Positions 35,202 through 44,028 of a stretch of DNA of 64,000 nt are shown piece by piece. The position numbers and the translations under genes were made by a program. The notes under the pieces are model-generated. The model was not told the DNA's origin and did not search any database. It saw only the letters and a program-made list of their open reading frames with translations. Origin of the DNA: Thermoanaerobacter sp. (lineage in GTDB: Bacteria; Bacillota; Thermoanaerobacteria; Thermoanaerobacterales; Thermoanaerobacteraceae); the NCBI GenBank assembly GCA_014896455.1, contig JADBKJ010000024.1, positions 43,883 through 107,882 of the forward strand, written 5' to 3'. Numbering within the stretch: position 1 is the stretch's first letter; the number at the start of each line of letters is the position of its first letter.

Positions 35202-35371
35202 GTGAAAAGGCTACATATTAAAGACTGTTTTTCGGTTTGGATTTATGATTTTTGCTTAGCATTTAATAAAGCTTAATTATTTTTATCTTTTTATCTAATT
35301 ATACCACAAAATATCTATGGTATAATTATATTGGATAAACAAAATCTTTATAAAAAGGGGTTAGAATAAAA

Positions 35372-37033
35372 TTGACATCATATGTAAAAAAGCGAACATT
35401 TACCATATTCGTCTTTCTTACTATCATGTTTTTCGCACTTATTGTAAGGCTTATATGGATACAGGGTATAAACTCTGAAAAACTTGCCATGGCGGTCGAA
35501 AGGCAAAGTACTGCTGATATCACATTAAAACCTCAACGGGGCAATATTTATGATGTAAACGGGAATATACTTGCTTGTAATGTTCCAGCAGGAGATGTAT
35601 TTGCGGCTCCTAAATTTATAAAAAACCCAGAAAAAGTTTCTGAAGAACTCTATAAATATTTAAATATGGACAAAGATTCACTTTATAAAATTCTTTCAAA
35701 TAAAAAATCAGAATGGGCTGTACTTGGCAGGTCCATTCCTCTTGAAAATATAAATAAAATAAAAAGTCTTAACATACCAGGCATATATGTAGAAGATACT
35801 TTTATGAGAAATTATCCCAACGGCAAAATGCTATCACAAGTATTAGGTTTTGCAGGAATTGATGGCAACGGTTTGTATGGCCTTGAATATTCTTTAGATA
35901 AATACTTAAGTGGTGTACCTGGTCGTGAAATCTCTCTTGTTGATGCAGAAGGTAGAAAAGTAGGAGTCCCAAGCAAGCTTTACAAACCTACAAATGGTAA
36001 TAATATTGTCCTCACAATTGATTCTGTAATACAAAGTTATACAGAAAAAGCTATAAAAAATGGCTATGAAAAGTATAAACCGCAAGATGGTATAACAGCA
36101 ATAGTTATGAATCCAAAAACGGGTGAAATACTTGCAATGGCTAACTTGCCTGATTTTGACCCAAATAATCCGCAAGATGTACCTTCACAAGAATATTGGT
36201 CAAATCCTGCAATATCAAGTATTTACGAACCCGGTTCGGTATTTAAAGTGATAACCGCTTCTGCAGCATTAGAATCAGCTGTAGTTACGCCAAACGAAAA
36301 ATTCTATGACCCTGGGTATTATATAGTCTCCGGTAGAAAAATTAGAAGTTGGACAGTTTTGGGAGATATAACTTTTTCGCAAGCTATTGAAAAATCAAGT
36401 GATACAGTTTTTATGCAGGTGGTAGAACGTTTAGGCCTTGACACTTTTTATAAATACATATATGCTTTTGGTTTTGGCTCGCCTACGGGGATTGAACTGC
36501 CCGGCGAAGCCAGTGGAATGATTTTGCTAAAGTCAAAAGTATACCCCGTAGACCTCGCCACTATGTCATTTGGTCAGGGAATTGCCGTGACTCCTATTCA
36601 AATGATTACGGCTTTTTCCGCTGTAATAAACGGTGGAAACCTCATGGTTCCACATATTGTAAAATATATTGAAGAGGGAGATAAAATAATTAAAGAATAT
36701 AAACCTCAAATAGTCAGACAGGTAATTTCTAAAAAAACTTCCGATACAATGAAGTATATACTTGAAAAAACAGTAACAGAAGGCACTGCTCAAGCAGCAC
36801 AAGTACCTGGCTATACAGTAGGTGGAAAAACAGGTACAACGGAAAATTATGCTCCAGGAAAATACGTAGCATCATTTGCCGGATTTGCACCAGTTGAAAA
36901 CCCAAAAATTGCCGTATTAGTTCTTGTTAAAAATCCAACGCAAAATGGGTATATGGGAGGAGAAGTAGCCGCGCCAATAGCCCAGGAAATATTAAGAGAC
37001 ACTCTTAGATATTACGATACAGTAAAAAAATAA
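35372..37033 (+). CDS. Class B penicillin-binding protein (PBP2/FtsI-SpoVD-like transpeptidase)
   Basis: 553 residues from TTG 35372 after AAAGGGG. One N-terminal membrane helix (FTIFVFLTIMFFALIVRLIWI), PBP dimer domain (RGNIYDVNGNILA), transpeptidase with serine motif PGSVFK and KTG box GGKTGTT. The middle motif reads KSSDTVF, SSD rather than the usual SxN. No PASTA domain follows, so it differs from typical SpoVD. It cross-links peptidoglycan during division, sporulation or elongation. A TATAAT box lies at 35321. It runs opposite to the genes on both sides. Confidence 0.92.
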   Translation: MTSYVKKRTFTIFVFLTIMFFALIVRLIWIQGINSEKLAMAVERQSTADITLKPQRGNIYDVNGNILACNVPAGDVFAAPKFIKNPEKVSEELYKYLNMDKDSLYKILSNKKSEWAVLGRSIPLENINKIKSLNIPGIYVEDTFMRNYPNGKMLSQVLGFAGIDGNGLYGLEYSLDKYLSGVPGREISLVDAEGRKVGVPSKLYKPTNGNNIVLTIDSVIQSYTEKAIKNGYEKYKPQDGITAIVMNPKTGEILAMANLPDFDPNNPQDVPSQEYWSNPAISSIYEPGSVFKVITASAALESAVVTPNEKFYDPGYYIVSGRKIRSWTVLGDITFSQAIEKSSDTVFMQVVERLGLDTFYKYIYAFGFGSPTGIELPGEASGMILLKSKVYPVDLATMSFGQGIAVTPIQMITAFSAVINGGNLMVPHIVKYIEEGDKIIKEYKPQIVRQVISKKTSDTMKYILEKTVTEGTAQAAQVPGYTVGGKTGTTENYAPGKYVASFAGFAPVENPKIAVLVLVKNPTQNGYMGGEVAAPIAQEILRDTLRYYDTVKK

Positions 37034-37239
37034 TAATACCAGTTTATTTATCACACCAATAAAAAATAGGATGGTAAAAAAGTTATATTAAATAACGGAC
37101 CTATTATTCAAAAGCATTTTTTCTCTTTGAAAGAAACTCTTCATTAAATGTGTCACATTAAAGGGGATAAAGAAAGTATATGCCAATAAAAAGAAAGTGT
37201 CCAACCCTATCATCATAATAAAAAAACTATAAATACCCT

Positions 37240-38547
37240 TTACTGACTCACACTGTTTTTTATTTCCTCTGTTATATCAAAGGCATTTTTGTTATTCTTT
37301 ATCCCTTCTTTTACTTTTTCTATCACTGTGTTGTTTATTTTACTCCATCCGCCAAATTGTGGGATGATACTTGTATAATTAGTAGCTAATTCAATTCTTT
37401 TCATTTTATCGTCTTCAATAATTTTGTCTTTTTTAACTGGTACATAACCTAATTCAATTACCTTTTGTTGGTCTTCTGTAATAAACTTTATAAACTTATA
37501 TTCCATTTCAAGCTTTTTTTCATCCTTTTCTTTCTTTATACCATAGGCATATATTTTAGGTGATAATGTCAGTGGGATGCCGCTTTCCCCTTCAGGATAC
37601 ATCGCTACATCAAACTCAAACAGCTTTTCTTTTGACTGTAAATTTTTAAGCTGTGCTATTTTATAGCTTTCTTCTATTAATACAGCAGTGTTTTTAGTAG
37701 TAATAAAGTCTTGCCATAATTTTTCTCTGTCTCCCTCAAGTGAAACAGGATTTACCACCTTATATTTATTGAATAAATCCAAAACTTTTTGCACTCCTGA
37801 AACTGCTTGAGGGCCAAAAAAAGAATACTTTTCTTTGTCAAAAGCCCTCGCACCATCCAAAAGTAAAAACCCCCATAAATTATAGCTATAAGGCACAAGA
37901 GAAAGGCCTAATCCATAAAAATGTTTTTTATCCTTTTTCCCTTCAGTGTAGGTGAGTTTTTCCATACTATCAACAAATTCTTCGTAATTCCATTCCCCAT
38001 TTTCAGGCAATTGAATTTCTTTTTCGGCAAACATATCAACATTTAAAAAAAGAACATTAGTATACATTCCTAAAGGCATTCCATAAATATTGCCTTTATA
38101 GCTTATAACGTCAATAACGCCTTCCTTGTATTGCTTCTTAAACTCTTCATCTACATATTTATTAATAGGGCTTAAATAATCATTTGAAATAAAGTAAAAG
38201 TCTGCCCCAATAGGTAAAATATCTGGCAAAGAACCATCTTTGGAAGAGTTAATCATTTTTTCATATCCGTCTTTGTATGAAAGAGGCTCAAAATCTATTA
38301 CCACACCCGGGTATTTGTACTGAAATAATTCTATTTTCTTTTTTATAAATTCAAATCCTCCCGGGTCTTTAATTGAAGGATGAGGAAAATCCCAAAAAGT
38401 TATTATTCCCCTAAACTCCTCTTCTGTCTGATTTTTTTCTTGTATTTGTTCTTTTTCATAAAGATTCATATAGTAAGGCCAATATATAAGAAAAAATATC
38501 ACTAACAAATATAACAAAATAGTAAAAGGCTTTCTCACACTAACCAC
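37240..38547 (-). CDS. Extracellular solute-binding protein, family 1 (sugar ABC type), orphan
   Basis: 435 residues. An N-terminal membrane anchor (ILLYLLVIFFLIYWPYYMNLY) with no lipobox cysteine is followed by a family 1 binding domain (IITFWDFPHPSIKDPGGFEFIKK, LPDILPIGADFYF, GNIYGMPLGMYTNVLFLN, VDSMEKLTY). No permease or ATPase genes adjoin, so its partner transporter is elsewhere or it acts as a sensor. The membrane anchor instead of a lipid anchor is unusual. A 200-nt non-coding gap separates it from the PBP gene. Confidence 0.85.
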   Translation of the reverse strand: MVSVRKPFTILLYLLVIFFLIYWPYYMNLYEKEQIQEKNQTEEEFRGIITFWDFPHPSIKDPGGFEFIKKKIELFQYKYPGVVIDFEPLSYKDGYEKMINSSKDGSLPDILPIGADFYFISNDYLSPINKYVDEEFKKQYKEGVIDVISYKGNIYGMPLGMYTNVLFLNVDMFAEKEIQLPENGEWNYEEFVDSMEKLTYTEGKKDKKHFYGLGLSLVPYSYNLWGFLLLDGARAFDKEKYSFFGPQAVSGVQKVLDLFNKYKVVNPVSLEGDREKLWQDFITTKNTAVLIEESYKIAQLKNLQSKEKLFEFDVAMYPEGESGIPLTLSPKIYAYGIKKEKDEKKLEMEYKFIKFITEDQQKVIELGYVPVKKDKIIEDDKMKRIELATNYTSIIPQFGGWSKINNTVIEKVKEGIKNNKNAFDITEEIKNSVSQ

Positions 38548-38589
38548 CTCTTACTATCTATATTCTCAAAATTACTCTTAAATAACTTA

Positions 38590-38626
38590 AAAAGCAGGAT
38601 AGATTCCCTAATTCTACCCTGCTTTT
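38590..38626. terminator. Terminator downstream of the transaldolase gene
   Basis: AAAAGCAGG (38590-38598) pairs with CCTGCTTTT (38618-38626); T-runs on both strands. Confidence 0.8.
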
Positions 38627-38634
38627 TTATCAAT

Positions 38635-39285
38635 TTATATTTTAAGCCCTGCTTTTCTCCAATCCTCTTTGAATCTTTCTATTCCCGCATCTGTAAGCGG
38701 ATGTTTTACCATCTGCATGAGCACTTTATATGGTACTGTCGCTATATGTGCCCCTAGTTTTGCTGCCTGTAAAACATGTATAGGATGTCTTACACTTGCA
38801 GTTATTATCTCTGTATCTATGTCGTAATTATTGAATATCGTAACAATATCCTCAATAATCTGCATCCCATCTGTATTTATATCATCAAGCCTTCCTACAA
38901 AAGGACTTACATATGTCGCACCTGCACGAGCTGCGAGTAATGCTTGATTTGCTGTGAATATTAGCGTCACATTTGTTTTAATTCCTTCTTTGGAAAGAAC
39001 ATTTACTGCTTTTAGACCTTCAGCCGTCATAGGAATTTTTATTACTATATTTTTATGTATCTTAGCCAATTCTCTTGCTTCCTTAATCATACCCTCATGG
39101 TCATCGCTTATAACTTCTGCACTTATAGGACCATCTACAATTTGAGTAATTTCTTTTACTACCTCAATAAAATCTCTTCCTTCTTTGGCAATAAGAGATG
39201 GGTTTGTAGTAACACCTGATATTACACCTAATGCATTAGCTTCTCTTATTTCGTCAACATTTGCAGTGTCAAGAAAAAATTTCAT
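38635..39285 (-). CDS. tal: Transaldolase (short, fructose-6-phosphate aldolase-like type)
   Basis: 216 residues from ATG 39285, 8 nt after [36 protein letters not shown], the Schiff-base lysine in [31 protein letters not shown] and SPFVGRLDD place it in the TalC/MipB family. It transfers dihydroxyacetone units in the non-oxidative pentose phosphate pathway. Single gene with its own terminator. Confidence 0.93.
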   Translation of the reverse strand: MKFFLDTANVDEIREANALGVISGVTTNPSLIAKEGRDFIEVVKEITQIVDGPISAEVISDDHEGMIKEARELAKIHKNIVIKIPMTAEGLKAVNVLSKEGIKTNVTLIFTANQALLAARAGATYVSPFVGRLDDINTDGMQIIEDIVTIFNNYDIDTEIITASVRHPIHVLQAAKLGAHIATVPYKVLMQMVKHPLTDAGIERFKEDWRKAGLKI

Positions 39286-39675
39286 CACTTCATCCCTCCG
39301 TTATCAAATTACTTACCTTTATTATATATCTAATTTTCAAAAATTAAAAGCCATGCTTTATACTGTGGAAAATAAAGGTTATTTCATTTTTAAACTGTGC
39401 CTAGAAATTTTTTAACTTTTTTAAATAATTTTTTAATAGGAAAATTTATATCTTCATTTTCACTATTCTTTTCAATATGATTGTAAAGTCTTTAAAAGAG
39501 ACAGTTACATGAGAAAAAACTCTCAGTTCTTTCATTAGTGAATTAAAAAGAAACTGGTGTTAGTATATTATTGTAGACACTTTAACTCGAACAGGATAAA
39601 ATAGAAATATAAAGAGAGAAAGTGTATTTAAAGGGTGCCAGACTAAAAGAATGTAAATTGCCTTCATCTACATTC
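39286..39675. other. Gene-poor stretch between transaldolase and permease genes
   Basis: About 390 nt with no credible ORF. It holds the left copy of the 39-bp direct repeat (39324-39362) and a terminator hairpin at its right end (39649-39676). Nothing else stands out; it is AT-rich and may contain mobile-element debris. Confidence 0.6.
39324..39362 (+). repeat. Direct repeat, left copy (39 bp)
   Basis: It matches 53142-53180 at 36 of 39 positions by eye, in the same orientation, with the last 24 bases (39339-39362, containing AAAAGCCATGCTTTATA) identical. It brackets the transporter/catabolic gene block and may be an integration or recombination scar. Confidence 0.6.
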
Positions 39676-39676
39676 T
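39649..39676 (-). terminator. Hairpin after the NCS2-like permease gene
   Basis: AGAATGTA (39649-39656) pairs with TACATTCT (39669-39676), overlapping the permease stop. On the minus strand there is only weak U-richness. Confidence 0.5.
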
Positions 39677-41256
39677 TATGTATTTTCCTCCTCTATTTTT
39701 TTGCTTTCGTTTTTTGTTAAAAAGTAAATTGCTGCAAATAAGCCACTCATTAATAAATAAATCATTGTATAAGTCGGAGCAGCATTAATAGCTACACCAT
39801 CTGCATGAATCAAGCCAAAGAAAGAAAAAATACTTGCGACTAAAAAACTTCCGGATACTCCTAACCATTTTCTATCAATTATAAAAGTAAGTATAGCAGT
39901 ATATATTATTGCAATAAGCATTGAGCCTTGGGAAAGAGGTAAATATCCTTTAGAAACTCCTGCTTGAGCAAGATGATCAGTAGAAACAACAATATTATCT
40001 AACGAAAAATCAATCCCATTTGCTTTCAGCGCTTCTCCTATAGCAATTTTAGCTCCTTCAATTCCGTTGTTTATTTTTCCATATATCAATTCAAAAATTG
40101 GTATTGCCACACCAATTGAAATCGCTGGAAAATACTTTTTTTCATTAACCTCGAAAGCCTGTGAAAAAGAAGTTATTCCTGCATATATTATAAGTATTAT
40201 CGTAGCAGCAGAAGGCAAAATCGAAGTAGCAATTGCCACTATTCCCGTAGCACAAAGTATAACATAAAATATGCCAACGAAAAGCGGATAAGTCGCACCA
40301 GCTTTAGCTCTTTTCCATGCAGGATGTCCCCAATAATAAGATATAGAAAACGGATTACCTATAAAAGCGCCTATCAAATTCGCTATAGAAAGGCCAACAA
40401 GTGTCTCTTTAACGTTGTATTTATCTCCTCCTGCAGCTGCTTGCTCTATTGCTTGAATACCGGAAATTGTATCTGCAAAAGCAAATGCTATTGTAATTGG
40501 CAGATACTTCAGTGCTACATTTATTACATCTGTAGCCATAAAACTCATTTGCGGCAAAGGAATGTAAAAACCAAGAGTCTTAAAAGAATCTATTACTGCA
40601 CTACCATTCATTGCTCCTGAAAGCCACGCTATAATCGTACCAATTCCTACTCCTACAATACCTGGAGAAAGATTTTTGATTTCTAATTTACCAAAATATA
40701 AGGTTAAAAGTATGAATAAAGCAGGAATAATAACAGTTGGATATGCATAAGCATCGCCCAAAGTAGCTAAAATTAGCCATGCTACTGAACCACCCGCTAA
40801 TCCTCCAAATATAGCTTGGGTAGGAACATATTTTAAAATGTATTCTACTGTAAATGCAAATAAAAGTAATAAAAGTGAATGAAAAATATTTGACATAACT
40901 CCAACTTTCCATGCCATTTCATAGCTTTTAGTTGCAAAGTATACAGGTAACATCACAGCAAAAAGTCTTACAAAAAATGTTCCAACTGCTACACCACCAG
41001 GAAGAGCTGTAATTGAAAAATTTTTGGTGCGAAAGCCGGTTTTCCTTGCCAAGTAAGTATTCCAGATCAATGCAATAAGTACTGCCAATCCTGTTGCTGA
41101 AATAATTTTGCCAAAAAGAATTTCTGATGGCATTTTCATAACACCGGTTATTACTGTAACTCCTATAATAATTTTAGAAAAACCGTCAAAAAAGACTCCC
41201 AATGCTGCATCTACATCCCCTGGGGTAAACCAAGCTATTTTTTTACTTTCGCTCAT
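39676..41256 (-). CDS. NCS2-like (xanthine/uracil-type) permease
   Basis: About 526 residues from ATG 41256, which follows AAGGAGG; the frame open to 41304 has no ribosome site. Roughly 12-13 membrane helices. FFDGFSKIIIGVTVITG, ITALPGGVAVGTFFVRL, AFADTISGIQAIEQAAAGGDKYN and ANLIGAFIGNPFSISYYWGHPAWKR resemble nucleobase/xanthine permeases, only distantly. It sits at the edge of the putative catabolic island, after the transposase remnant. A purine- or pyrimidine-like substrate is only a guess. Confidence 0.75.
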   Translation of the reverse strand: MSESKKIAWFTPGDVDAALGVFFDGFSKIIIGVTVITGVMKMPSEILFGKIISATGLAVLIALIWNTYLARKTGFRTKNFSITALPGGVAVGTFFVRLFAVMLPVYFATKSYEMAWKVGVMSNIFHSLLLLLFAFTVEYILKYVPTQAIFGGLAGGSVAWLILATLGDAYAYPTVIIPALFILLTLYFGKLEIKNLSPGIVGVGIGTIIAWLSGAMNGSAVIDSFKTLGFYIPLPQMSFMATDVINVALKYLPITIAFAFADTISGIQAIEQAAAGGDKYNVKETLVGLSIANLIGAFIGNPFSISYYWGHPAWKRAKAGATYPLFVGIFYVILCATGIVAIATSILPSAATIILIIYAGITSFSQAFEVNEKKYFPAISIGVAIPIFELIYGKINNGIEGAKIAIGEALKANGIDFSLDNIVVSTDHLAQAGVSKGYLPLSQGSMLIAIIYTAILTFIIDRKWLGVSGSFLVASIFSFFGLIHADGVAINAAPTYTMIYLLMSGLFAAIYFLTKNESKKIEEENT

Positions 41257-41411
41257 CTCACTTTTCCTCCTTTTTATATTTTTTAGGTCTTTGCAGAATC
41301 CCAAAATCCTTATGGATTAAGGGATTCTGCTATATATTTTCAAAGGAATTCCTCCACTTTCGTCGAATTTATATAGAGAACCAAATCCCAAAAAGAAATG
41401 GAGGAAATCCT

Positions 41412-41933
41412 ATGAAAATCAAAGCTAAACAACTTTCTCTCTCCGATATTTACGATGATGTTCAATCCTTCTTTGAAGAAGATAAACCCAAGTTTATTAA
41501 ACTCTTTGAATCTTTTGTTGATTTATCTGAACTTATTCCATCTTCTTTTTATGCCCACTATTATTCCCACTTTGGACGTCATAGAGATTTTTCTCTTGAA
41601 TCTATGCTCACTGCTTTATTTATCCAAAAAATTCTCTCTATCCCTACTGTTCAACTCCTTGTCCATGTTCTTAAGCTATCTAAAGAATTAAGAGAGCTTT
41701 GTGGCTTTAAAAGAGTCCCTCATCCTTCTCAATTCTCTAGATTTAAATCCATTTTCCTCAAAGATTTGGAGATTGGCTTAGGCATTATTCAGCATATTAG
41801 TTTCTATGACGATGATTCTTTAAATGTCAATACTGCTAAATCTGCTGCCGAGTCTAAAGATTTATATGATCCTAAAACTTTAATCCCTTCTCTTAAGGAA
41901 TTCTTTAATTTGCATCCTAATTTTCTCTTATAG
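41412..41933 (+). mobile_element. Truncated IS transposase remnant (N-terminal part)
   Basis: 173 residues resembling the N-terminal domain of IS4/IS5-group transposases in Firmicutes: FYAHYYSHFGRHRDFSLESMLTALFIQKILSIPT, then ELRELCGFKRVPHPSQFSRFK. The DDE catalytic region is absent; the ORF ends where the first RibD-like gene's 3' end begins (6-nt overlap). The preceding 41293-41410 has a hairpin (GCAGAATCCC/GGGATTCTGC) and TTCCTCCA/TGGAGGAA arms that may be the element's left end. A GGAGG ribosome site remains. Confidence 0.8.
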
Positions 41934-42908
41934 ATACTTCTTAGGTGACGCCATATTAGTAATGCCATACCTAAGCTTGTACCGAACGTAAATAAAGTTT
42001 GATTTATGTATATGAATAGAAACTACTTCAGCATGTGGATGATTGGTAGAAGTAAAAGGTTCATTATTCCATCCAATGCTTGCGCATTTACCTCCTACAA
42101 AAATAGCAGAGGTGTTTATAAATATCTCATCAAGTAATCCTTCCCCCATTAAATAGTGAGTATAACTCGGTGGTTCCACTAAAACTCTTTCTATTCCCAT
42201 AGCTTTTAAAACCTTAAAGAGTACATGCCCATCTGAAATGCCATTACTGCCAGTAATAATAACTGCAATCTTCCCTTTATTATTTTCTACTTGACTTCTT
42301 ACCGTCGATAAGTCAGAATAATCAATTACAACATATGGATGTATTATTTCTTTTTCTAAATTTTTAAATCCCTCTGGTGATGTGTTAATCAAAATAGGGA
42401 CTTCTTTATCTGTAAAAACTCGATGTTCATAAGGAATTCTTCTCCCAGAGTTAGACACAATTATTTTCCATGGTGCAATTGGCATACCTGCTTTTATACG
42501 CGCATTTACAATATCTGTATCAAAAATCCTGCCTCTATAGTCTAGTTCTTTGACAAGCGTCCCGGAACCAATTATAATACCATCTGAAATTCCTCTTAAC
42601 ACGTTTAAAATCCAATAATCCGCTTTTGCCCCTGATGGGTCAAGGAAATTTGTTCTAGCTATCAATGGCCCTAAATGAGAATCTTCAAAGGCTATTTTCC
42701 CATCGATTGACATCACAAAACAAGCATACGTTAAAGCCCTATCTGCTGGTGTTTCACCAAATACTAAGTTTCCGTAAACCTTTTCTATCTTTTCACATTC
42801 TAAAAATTTTTTGCTATACCCCATCTTTTGTGTATTGTCAAACAGCAATATCAATTTTATCTCCTCGGCATTAAACTCCGTTGGCCGCTGTAAGCTCACT
42901 TGTATCAT
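41928..42908 (-). CDS. RibD C-terminal (bifunctional deaminase-reductase) domain protein, copy 1
   Basis: About 326 residues. RibD_C/DHFR-like reductase core: YACFVMSIDGKIA, ISDGIIIGSGTL, KIIVSNSGRR, VIITGSNGISDGHVLFKVLKAMGIERVLVEPP and GLLDEIFINTSAIFVGG. An extra N-terminal domain of about 80 residues precedes the core. It should use NAD(P)H to reduce a pyrimidine- or sugar-lactone-type substrate, which is unknown. GGAG lies 9 nt before GTG 42899 in both copies, so that GTG may be the true start. The C-terminus (NMASPKKYL) runs to the junction with the transposase remnant and may be altered. Confidence 0.8.
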   Translation of the reverse strand: MIQVSLQRPTEFNAEEIKLILLFDNTQKMGYSKKFLECEKIEKVYGNLVFGETPADRALTYACFVMSIDGKIAFEDSHLGPLIARTNFLDPSGAKADYWILNVLRGISDGIIIGSGTLVKELDYRGRIFDTDIVNARIKAGMPIAPWKIIVSNSGRRIPYEHRVFTDKEVPILINTSPEGFKNLEKEIIHPYVVIDYSDLSTVRSQVENNKGKIAVIITGSNGISDGHVLFKVLKAMGIERVLVEPPSYTHYLMGEGLLDEIFINTSAIFVGGKCASIGWNNEPFTSTNHPHAEVVSIHIHKSNFIYVRYKLRYGITNMASPKKYL

Positions 42909-42972
42909 CTCCTTTTCCCTTCATAGACGTACTTCAAAAAAAATAGTTAGTAAAATACCTAAAATTTGCTAT

Positions 42973-44016
42973 TTAACTTTTATTTATAATTCCATATATA
43001 AGCTTATAACGAGTGTAAATGAAATTTGCCTTATGTATATGAATAGAAACTACTTCAGCATGTGGATGATTGGTGGAAGTAAAAGGTTCATTATTCCATC
43101 CAATGCTTGCGCATTTACCTCCTACAAAAATAGCAGAGGTGTTTATAAATATCTCATCAAGTAATCCTTTCCCCATTAAATAGTGAACATAGCTCGGAGA
43201 TTCCACTAAAACTTTTTCTACACCCATGGCTTTTAAAACTTTAAAGAGAATTTCCCCATCTGAACTGCTGTCAGTGCCAGTAACAAGTACAGCAATCTTT
43301 TCTTTATTATCTTCTACTTGTTTTCTTACAGTTGAAAGGTCAGAATGATCAATTACAAAATAGGGATGTATTATCTCTTTTTCTAAATTTTTAAATCCTT
43401 CTGGTGATGTGTTAATCAAAATAGGGACTTCTTTATCTGTAAAAACTCGATTTTTGTAAGGAATTCTTCTTCCAGAGTTAGACACAATTATTGTCCATGG
43501 TGCGATTGGCATACCTGCTTTTATGCGCGCATTTACAATGTCTATATCAAAAATTGTTCCAGTGTAATCTGGATGTTCAGATAGAGTCCCCCCTCCAATT
43601 ATAATACCATCTGAAATTCCTCTTAACATGTTTAAAATCCAATAATCTGCTTTTGCCCCTGATGGGTCAAGAAAATTTGTTCTAGCTATCAATGGCCCTA
43701 AATGAGAATCTTCAAAGGCTATTTTCCCATCGATTGACATCACAAAACAAGCATACGTTAAAGCCCTATCTGCTGGTGTTTCACCAAATACTAAGTTTCC
43801 GTAAACCTTTTCTATCTTTTCACATTCTAAAAATTTTTTGCTATACCCCATCTTTTGTGTATTGTCAAACAGCAATATCAATTTTATCTCCTCTACATTA
43901 AACTCCGTTGGCCGCTGTAAGCTCACTCGTATCATCTCCTTTTTTAAAAATTGCACAAAATTACCATATCCTTTTGCAATATCATCTTCTTTTATCTTCT
44001 TATTTTTGTCAGCCAA
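42973..44016 (-). CDS. RibD C-terminal (bifunctional deaminase-reductase) domain protein, copy 2
   Basis: Tandem paralogue of copy 1, up to 347 residues. From SLQRPTEF onward the two are near identical, with a central segment differing (SEHPDYTGTIFDIDI against KELDYRGRIFDTDI; TDSSSDGEILF against SNGISDGHVLF). The frame also has a charged extension (ADKNKKIKEDDIAKGYGNF) from TTG 44016, absent from copy 1; GTG 43926, with GGAG 9 nt upstream, is the shared alternative start. It lies 12 nt after the FGGY kinase gene, so it is part of the aldolase-ADH-kinase operon. Confidence 0.8.
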   Translation of the reverse strand: MADKNKKIKEDDIAKGYGNFVQFLKKEMIRVSLQRPTEFNVEEIKLILLFDNTQKMGYSKKFLECEKIEKVYGNLVFGETPADRALTYACFVMSIDGKIAFEDSHLGPLIARTNFLDPSGAKADYWILNMLRGISDGIIIGGGTLSEHPDYTGTIFDIDIVNARIKAGMPIAPWTIIVSNSGRRIPYKNRVFTDKEVPILINTSPEGFKNLEKEIIHPYFVIDHSDLSTVRKQVEDNKEKIAVLVTGTDSSSDGEILFKVLKAMGVEKVLVESPSYVHYLMGKGLLDEIFINTSAIFVGGKCASIGWNNEPFTSTNHPHAEVVSIHIHKANFIYTRYKLIYGIINKS

Positions 44017-44028
44017 GACATCATAAAC

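Noticed and set aside
39363..39648. Possible small gene or riboswitch between tal and the permease
   Set aside because: Only short frames rich in stops and no recognisable aptamer core; nothing supportable apart from the repeat and terminator.
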